Source: an uncultured Modestobacter sp. (GTDB lineage: Bacteria; Actinomycetota; Actinomycetes; Mycobacteriales; Geodermatophilaceae). From it: DNA of 64,000 nucleotides. The notes below the pieces were generated by a model. It was not told the origin of the DNA and did no database searches. It saw only the letters and a program-made list of their open reading frames with translations. Positions 59,794 through 64,000 of this stretch are shown piece after piece (within the stretch, counting starts at the first letter, position 1; the number at the start of each line of letters is the position of its first letter). Position numbers and translations under genes: made by a program. The stretch covers positions 177,769 through 241,768 of the forward strand of contig NZ_CANKUD010000007.1 of the NCBI RefSeq assembly GCF_947486615.1, written 5' to 3'.

Positions 59794-60891
59794 GTGCGCC
59801 GATCGTTGAAGTTGAGTCTCTTCGCCCTGGTCCTGCTCGGCCTGGTGGGGAGTGCTGCGGCCTACCACCTGGCCCAGAAGTCGTTGACCCTCACCATCGA
59901 CGGCCAGGCCCGCGAGGTGAGCACCTACGCCGGGACCGCCGGTGAGGTGCTCGCCGACGAGGGGCTGACGCCGACCGCGCAGGACGTCGTCCTGCCGGCG
60001 CTGGACACCCGGGTCGGTGACGGCGACACGATCGTGGTCAACCGTGCCCGCCCGCTGTCGCTCACCGTGGACGGTGTGCGGACCGAGCTCTACACGACCG
60101 CACTGTCGGTGGACGGCGCGCTGGCCGAGCTCGGCTACCGGGCCGAGGAGCTGGTGCTCTCCACCAGCCGCAGCGAGCGCCTCCCGCTGGACGGCATGGA
60201 GCTGGCGGTCACCACCAACAAGGACGTCACGCTGATCGCCGACGGTCAGCAGCGGGTGGTGACCACCGCCGCGGCCACCGCCGGCGACCTGCTCGCCGAG
60301 CAGGGCATCGCACTGTCGCCGACCGACCGCACCTCGCTGTACCCCCAGCAGCCGCTGCTGGACGCGATGGTCCTGCGGGTCACCCGCGTCCAGGTCAGCG
60401 ACGTGACCGAGGTGCAGACGGTCGACTACGAGACGGTGGAGACCCCGGACCCCGCGGCGTTCGAGGGTGACCGCACGGTCACCGCGAAGGGCGCCGAGGG
60501 TCAGCGGACCGTCACCTGGCGGGTCACCGTCACCGACGGGGTGGAAACGGGCCGCGAGCAGCTGAGCAGCGTGGTGTCGCAGGAGCCGGTGGCCGAGCAG
60601 GTCACGGTCGGCACCAAGGAGAAGCCCGCCGCGGCGGCCGTGGTCACCGCCGACGGGCTGAACTGGGCCGCGCTGGCCAACTGCGAGTCCGGCGGCCGGC
60701 CGGACGCGGTCAGCGGCACCGGCAAGTACCGCGGCATGTACCAGTTCTCCACCGGCACCTGGGCCGGGGTCGGCGGCTCCGGCGACCCGGCGGCCGCCTC
60801 GGCCGAGGAGCAGACGATGCGGGCCCAGATGCTCTACGCGCGATCCGGTGCCGGTCAGTGGCCGCACTGCGGGTCCCGCCTGTTCGGCTGA
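59794..60891 (+). CDS. rpfB: Resuscitation-promoting factor RpfB
   Basis: 365 residues. N-terminal signal/anchor ([18 protein letters not shown], 9-26), three DUF348 ubiquitin-like repeats ([85 protein letters not shown]), a G5 domain (about 200-285) and the lysozyme-like Rpf domain with catalytic Glu298 in LANCESGG, plus [12 protein letters not shown] and [15 protein letters not shown]. Cleaves peptidoglycan outside the cell during regrowth. Start GTG 59794; GTG 59776 adds six residues. Confidence 0.95.
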   Translation: MRRSLKLSLFALVLLGLVGSAAAYHLAQKSLTLTIDGQAREVSTYAGTAGEVLADEGLTPTAQDVVLPALDTRVGDGDTIVVNRARPLSLTVDGVRTELYTTALSVDGALAELGYRAEELVLSTSRSERLPLDGMELAVTTNKDVTLIADGQQRVVTTAAATAGDLLAEQGIALSPTDRTSLYPQQPLLDAMVLRVTRVQVSDVTEVQTVDYETVETPDPAAFEGDRTVTAKGAEGQRTVTWRVTVTDGVETGREQLSSVVSQEPVAEQVTVGTKEKPAAAAVVTADGLNWAALANCESGGRPDAVSGTGKYRGMYQFSTGTWAGVGGSGDPAAASAEEQTMRAQMLYARSGAGQWPHCGSRLFG

Positions 60892-61754
60892 GTCGGACAC
60901 TGAGCACCGTCCCGGAGCAGTCCGACGGGCTGCTGGGCCCCGCGGCCATCCGCGAGCTGGCCCAGCAGCTCGACCTGCGCCCGACCAAGACCCTCGGCCA
61001 GAACTTCTTGCACGACGCCAACACCATCCGGCGGATCGTGCGCACCGCCGACCTGGCCGAGGACGACGTCGTCCTGGAGGTCGGCCCCGGGCTGGGCTCG
61101 CTCACCCTGGGCCTGCTCGGGGCGTGCGCGCACGTCACCGCGGTCGAGATCGACCCCCGGCTGGCCGACCAGCTGCCGCACACCGTGGCCGCCCGGGCGC
61201 CCCAGCTCGCCGGGCGGCTGACCGTGGTCACCGCCGACGCGCTGCGGGTGACCGAGCTGCCCGGGCGGGCGCCCACCGCCCTGGTGGCCAACCTGCCGTA
61301 CAACATCGCCGTGCCGGTGCTGCTGCACCTGCTGGAGCTGCTGCCCTCCCTGCGCACCGCACTGGTGCTGGTGCAGGCCGAGGTCGCCGATCGGCTGGCC
61401 GCCGCCCCGGGCTCCGCGGCGTACGGCGTGCCGAGTGTGAAGGCGGCCTGGTACGCCGACGTCCGGCGGGCGGGGAACGTCCCGCGACCGGTGTTCTGGC
61501 CGGTGCCCAACGTCGACTCGGGGCTGGTCGCGCTGCACCGCCGGCCCGCGCCGGAGGGCGACCGGGCGGCGACCTTCGCGGTCATCGACGCCGCCTTCGC
61601 CACCCGGCGCAAGGGGCTGCGCGCCGCCCTGGCCGGGTGGGCGGGCAGCCCGGCCGCGGCCGAGGCCCGGCTGCGGGCCGCCGGCATCGACCCCACCACC
61701 CGCGGCGAGCGGCTGTCGGTCACCGAGTTCGCCCGCCTGGCGGCCACCCCGTAG
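60858..61754 (+). CDS. ksgA: 16S rRNA dimethyladenosine transferase KsgA
   Basis: 298 residues. SAM site and RNA-methylase set: [70 protein letters not shown] and NVDSGLVAL. Methylates two adenines of helix 45. The start is doubtful: GTG 60858 overlaps rpfB by 34 bases and is the only ATG/GTG/TTG upstream of the conserved core; CTG 60900, 9 bases after the rpfB stop, would give the usual length N-terminus. Confidence 0.93.
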   Translation: MAALRVPPVRLSRTLSTVPEQSDGLLGPAAIRELAQQLDLRPTKTLGQNFLHDANTIRRIVRTADLAEDDVVLEVGPGLGSLTLGLLGACAHVTAVEIDPRLADQLPHTVAARAPQLAGRLTVVTADALRVTELPGRAPTALVANLPYNIAVPVLLHLLELLPSLRTALVLVQAEVADRLAAAPGSAAYGVPSVKAAWYADVRRAGNVPRPVFWPVPNVDSGLVALHRRPAPEGDRAATFAVIDAAFATRRKGLRAALAGWAGSPAAAEARLRAAGIDPTTRGERLSVTEFARLAATP

Positions 61755-61816
61755 GTCGGCTGCCCACCCGCCGAGCCTGGGGACGGCGCGACGGCGGGCC
61801 GTGGCAGGGTGAGTGG

Positions 61817-62785
61817 ATGAACCACGCGACCTCCGGGGGGCCGGGCCGGCTGGCCGGCAACGGCGCCGTCGTGGCCCGGGCGCCGGCGAAGGTCAACGTG
61901 CACCTGGGCGTCGGTCCGCTCCGTCCGGACGGCTTCCACGAGCTGCAGACGGTCTTCCTCGCCGTGTCGCTGTTCGACACCGTCACCGTGCGCCCGGCCG
62001 AGGGCCTCTCGCTGACCGTCCGGGGCGAGGGGTCGGCCGCGGGGGACGGCCCGGCCAGCGTGCCCGCCGACCGGCGGAACCTGGTGTGGCAGGCCGCCGA
62101 GCTGCTGGCCCGGCACGCCGGGGTGACCGCCGACGCGCACCTGGAGGTGGACAAGTCGATCCCGGCCGCCGCCGGGCTGGCCGGGGGCAGCGCGGACGCC
62201 GCCGCGACCCTGGTGGCCCTGGACGCGCTCTGGGGGACCCGGGCCACCCGCGGCGACCTCGCCCGGCTGGCGGCGCAGCTGGGCAGCGACGTCCCGTTCA
62301 GCCTGCTGGGCGGTGTGGCGCTGGGCACCGGGCGCGGTGAGCAGCTGTCCCCGGTGCTGGCCCGCCGGCGCTGGGACTGGGTGCTGGGCATCGCGGGGGA
62401 GGGACTGTCGACCCCCACGGTCTACGCCGAGCTCGACGCCCTGCGGGCCGACGGCAGCCTCCCGGACGGCGCTGACCTGATCTCGCCCGAGCCGGTCATC
62501 GCGGCGCTGCGCAGTGGCCCGGCCGAGGCGCTGGCGGCCGCGCTGGACAACGACCTGCAGGCGCCGGCCCTGCGGCTGCGTCCCGAGCTGCGCCACGCGC
62601 TGGCGGCAGCGACCGGGGCGGGTGCACCGGCGGCGCTGGTCAGTGGGTCCGGGCCGACGGTGGCCGCGCTGGCCGCCGACGAGGACGACGCCGTCCGGCT
62701 GGCGGCGGAGCTGGCCGGCGCCGGGGTCTTCCGGGACGTGCGCGCGGTGCACGGCCCGGTGCCCGGCGCCCGCCTGGTGGGCTGA
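61817..62785 (+). CDS. ispE: 4-diphosphocytidyl-2-C-methyl-D-erythritol kinase IspE
   Basis: 322 residues of the GHMP kinase family in the MEP isoprenoid pathway: APAKVNVHLGVGPLRPDGFHELQTVF, KSIPAAAGLAGGSADAAATL (ATP loop), LGSDVPFSLLGGVALGTGRG and VSGSGPTVAAL. ATG 61817 preceded by CAGGGT plus 6 bases (leaderless type). A hairpin overlaps its stop. Confidence 0.95.
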   Translation: MNHATSGGPGRLAGNGAVVARAPAKVNVHLGVGPLRPDGFHELQTVFLAVSLFDTVTVRPAEGLSLTVRGEGSAAGDGPASVPADRRNLVWQAAELLARHAGVTADAHLEVDKSIPAAAGLAGGSADAAATLVALDALWGTRATRGDLARLAAQLGSDVPFSLLGGVALGTGRGEQLSPVLARRRWDWVLGIAGEGLSTPTVYAELDALRADGSLPDGADLISPEPVIAALRSGPAEALAAALDNDLQAPALRLRPELRHALAAATGAGAPAALVSGSGPTVAALAADEDDAVRLAAELAGAGVFRDVRAVHGPVPGARLVG

Positions 62786-62810
62786 GCGGCCGACCGTCGC
62801 GTCGGCTCAG
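62782..62810. terminator. Hairpin over the ispE/tetR convergent stops
   Basis: CTGAG and CCGAC (62782-62794, with a 3-base bulge between) pair with GTCGGCTCAG (62801-62810). The two stop codons lie in the two arms, as at 2347-2375. Confidence 0.5.
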
Positions 62811-63451
62811 GGGCGGCCGGCGAGGCCCGGGGACGGCTCGAGGTGGGAGAGCCCGTGGTAGGCCAGGTTCACCAGGTGGGCGGCGACCTCCTGCTTGCCC
62901 GGTGACCGGGTGTCCAGCCACCACTGCCCGACCAGCGCCACCATGCCGACCAGGGCCTGGCTGTACAGCTCGGCCAGTGCCGGGTCGTAGCCGCGCAGCC
63001 GGAACTGGTCGCCCAGCACGTGCTCGACCTTGCTGGCCACCTCGCTGATCAGCGAGGAGAACCCGCCGTCGGTGCCGGCGACGGGGGAGTCGCGCACGAG
63101 CACCCGGAAGCCGTCGGCCTCCTCCTCGATGTAGTCCAGCAGCACCAGCGCCGCGCGCTCCAGCAGCTCCCGGGGATGGCCCCTGGTCGACAGCGCGGAG
63201 CTGAACCGGTCCAGCAGTCGCTGCATCTCCCGGTCCACGACGACGGCGTAGAGCCCCTCCTTCCCCCCGAAGTGCTCGTAGACCACCGGCTTGGAGACGT
63301 CGGCGCGGGCCGCGATCTCCTCGATCGAGGTGGCCTCGTAGCCGCGCTGGGCGAACAGCTCGCGGCCGACGTCCACCAGCTGCCGGCGGCGCTGCGCGCC
63401 GGTCATCCGCACCCGCGGCCGGCCGGCACCGGGGTCGGCAGGGGAGCTCAT
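62807..63451 (-). CDS. TetR-family transcriptional regulator
   Basis: 214 residues. [55 protein letters not shown]. The C-terminal ligand domain resembles the TetR protein beside ispE/glmU in mycobacteria (Rv1019 region, from memory). The target is unknown. ATG 63451 has GACGAT 6 bases upstream on its strand, and no ribosome site. Confidence 0.93.
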   Translation of the reverse strand: MSSPADPGAGRPRVRMTGAQRRRQLVDVGRELFAQRGYEATSIEEIAARADVSKPVVYEHFGGKEGLYAVVVDREMQRLLDRFSSALSTRGHPRELLERAALVLLDYIEEEADGFRVLVRDSPVAGTDGGFSSLISEVASKVEHVLGDQFRLRGYDPALAELYSQALVGMVALVGQWWLDTRSPGKQEVAAHLVNLAYHGLSHLEPSPGLAGRP

Positions 63452-63463
63452 GCGGCCATCGTC
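63452..63463 (-). promoter_or_regulatory. Leaderless -10 for the tetR-type gene (GACGAT)
   Basis: Minus strand GACGAT (63463-63458), GGCCGC, ATG 63451. Identical in hexamer and gap to the sirtuin gene element. Confidence 0.45.
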
Positions 63464-63638
63464 CTCTGCCGGTGCACCCGGCTGCCCGGGTCCCTCCGCC
63501 GGGTGGTGCCGGACGGGCCCGCCGCCCGTGCTGGGTGCCCGGCAGGGCGCACGGCCCTAGGCTCTGGGGGTCCGCCGGTCCGCCGGCGGCGCCGCCGCGA
63601 CCGCACCGCCCGGGGACGTCCCGGAGGGGCAGCGGCGA

Positions 63639-63714
63639 TGGGGGATGGGGTAATCGGCAGCCCGCCGGCCTTTGGAGCCGTGCAGTCTCGGTTCGAGTCC
63701 GAGTCCCCCAGCCA
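63639..63714 (+). tRNA. tRNA-Gln(TTG)
   Basis: Acceptor TGGGGGA (63639-63645) pairs with TCCCCCA (63704-63710); anticodon loop CTTTGGA gives the anticodon TTG at 63672-63674 (reads CAA); T-arm TCGGTTCGAGTCCGA; discriminator G; CCA encoded (63712-63714). It precedes glmU by 51 bases. Confidence 0.94.
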
Positions 63715-63765
63715 GTCCGGCCCGCCCGTTCCGGTGGACCGCCGCACGTCGTCCCGAGGAGATCC

Positions 63766-64000
63766 GTGAGCCCGCAGGACACCCCCACCACCGTCGGCGC
63801 CGTCGTCGTCCTCGCGGCCGGCCAGGGCACCCGGATGCGCTCGCGCACCCCCAAGGTGCTGCACGAGATCGGCGGGCGCAGCCTCCTCGGCCACGTGCTC
63901 GCCGCGGCCGAGCCACTCGGGGCCGCGCAGACCGTGGTCGTGGTCGGGTCCGGCCGGGACGCCGTGGAGGAGCACCTGACCCGGATCGCGCCCGGCGCCC
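63766..64000 (+). CDS. glmU: GlmU bifunctional N-acetylglucosamine-1-phosphate uridylyltransferase, 3' end cut off
   Basis: Only the first 78 residues are in the window. They hold the nucleotidyltransferase signature [32 protein letters not shown] and [15 protein letters not shown]. GlmU makes UDP-GlcNAc for peptidoglycan. Start GTG 63766 with GAGGAG 6 bases upstream. The frame is open to the last base of the window. Confidence 0.93.
   Translation, partial: MSPQDTPTTVGAVVVLAAGQGTRMRSRTPKVLHEIGGRSLLGHVLAAAEPLGAAQTVVVVGSGRDAVEEHLTRIAPGA

Overview
The window is chromosomal DNA of very high G+C content from an actinobacterium. Dense coding, GTG-rich starts, GTGA/ATGA gene overlaps, an RpfB-type resuscitation factor, an FprA-type ferredoxin reductase, an actinobacterial Glp/GlpR (SepX) division pair and UdgX all fit the Actinomycetota. 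The family Geodermatophilaceae (Blastococcus, Geodermatophilus, Modestobacter) is my best guess; it rests on general resemblance, not on a search. The window starts inside a peptidase gene and ends inside glmU. I see no prophage, transposase, integrase or CRISPR array; this is mainly core and lineage-specific chromosome.

Layout. 1-8.2 kb: S9 peptidase, circularly permuted ATP-grasp protein, serC, a CitA-type citrate synthase, pdxH, an MFS exporter and a GlgC-like nucleotidyltransferase. 8.2-15 kb: UdgX DNA glycosylase, a NatAB-type ABC exporter, an SMP-30 lactonase and PEP carboxylase. 15-21.5 kb: a three-gene operon (FprA reductase, four-helix membrane protein, aminotransferase), a small monooxygenase, Nei and a photolyase (DNA repair), and a small acetyltransferase. 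21.5-27.3 kb: a 640-base AT-richer regulatory region, a glycine-betaine-type proVWX operon, tRNA-Arg(CCT) and a GntP permease. 27.3-33.5 kb: small and regulatory genes (ArsR/SRPBCC pair, orphan LuxR regulator with a degenerate receiver), a sulfotransferase and a sirtuin. 33.5-39.9 kb: a predicted DNA-lesion/modified-base protein fusion, a three-gene coupled operon (VOC, thioesterase, phosphotransferase), YbaK-type editing protein, mscL, SAF and FmdB proteins, MarR and an AAA ATPase. 40-45.1 kb: MatC-like permease, CaiB-type CoA-transferase and fused carboxyltransferase facing a FadR-type regulator, which I read as a dicarboxylate (malonate-like) catabolic unit. 45-50 kb: 5-formyl-THF cyclo-ligase and the conserved galU-glp-rimJ-glpR/sepX block, then tRNA-Ala(CGC). 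50-64 kb: protein mannosyltransferase, rsmI, a DUF559 protein, corA, metG-tatD, a membrane protein, rpfB-ksgA-ispE, tetR, tRNA-Gln(TTG) and glmU.

Regulation visible in the sequence. About twenty genes have a -10-like hexamer ([TCG]ANNNT) only 6-7 bases before the start codon and no ribosome binding site, so they are probably read from leaderless mRNAs. Nine of twelve convergent gene junctions carry a long dyad or a dispersed repeat, none with a T-tract. An intergenic repeat family (core CTCGC-n-AGCTCGG followed by GGGCCCCTGC) occurs at six loci.

Strongest candidates for something undescribed: the permease/CoA-transferase/fused carboxyltransferase/FadR cluster; the fusion of a pyrimidine-dimer-glycosylase-like domain to an Mrr-N-like reader domain; the dispersed repeat family; and the heptad-repeat extension of Glp. 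All functional statements are inferred by reading motifs, without database searches.
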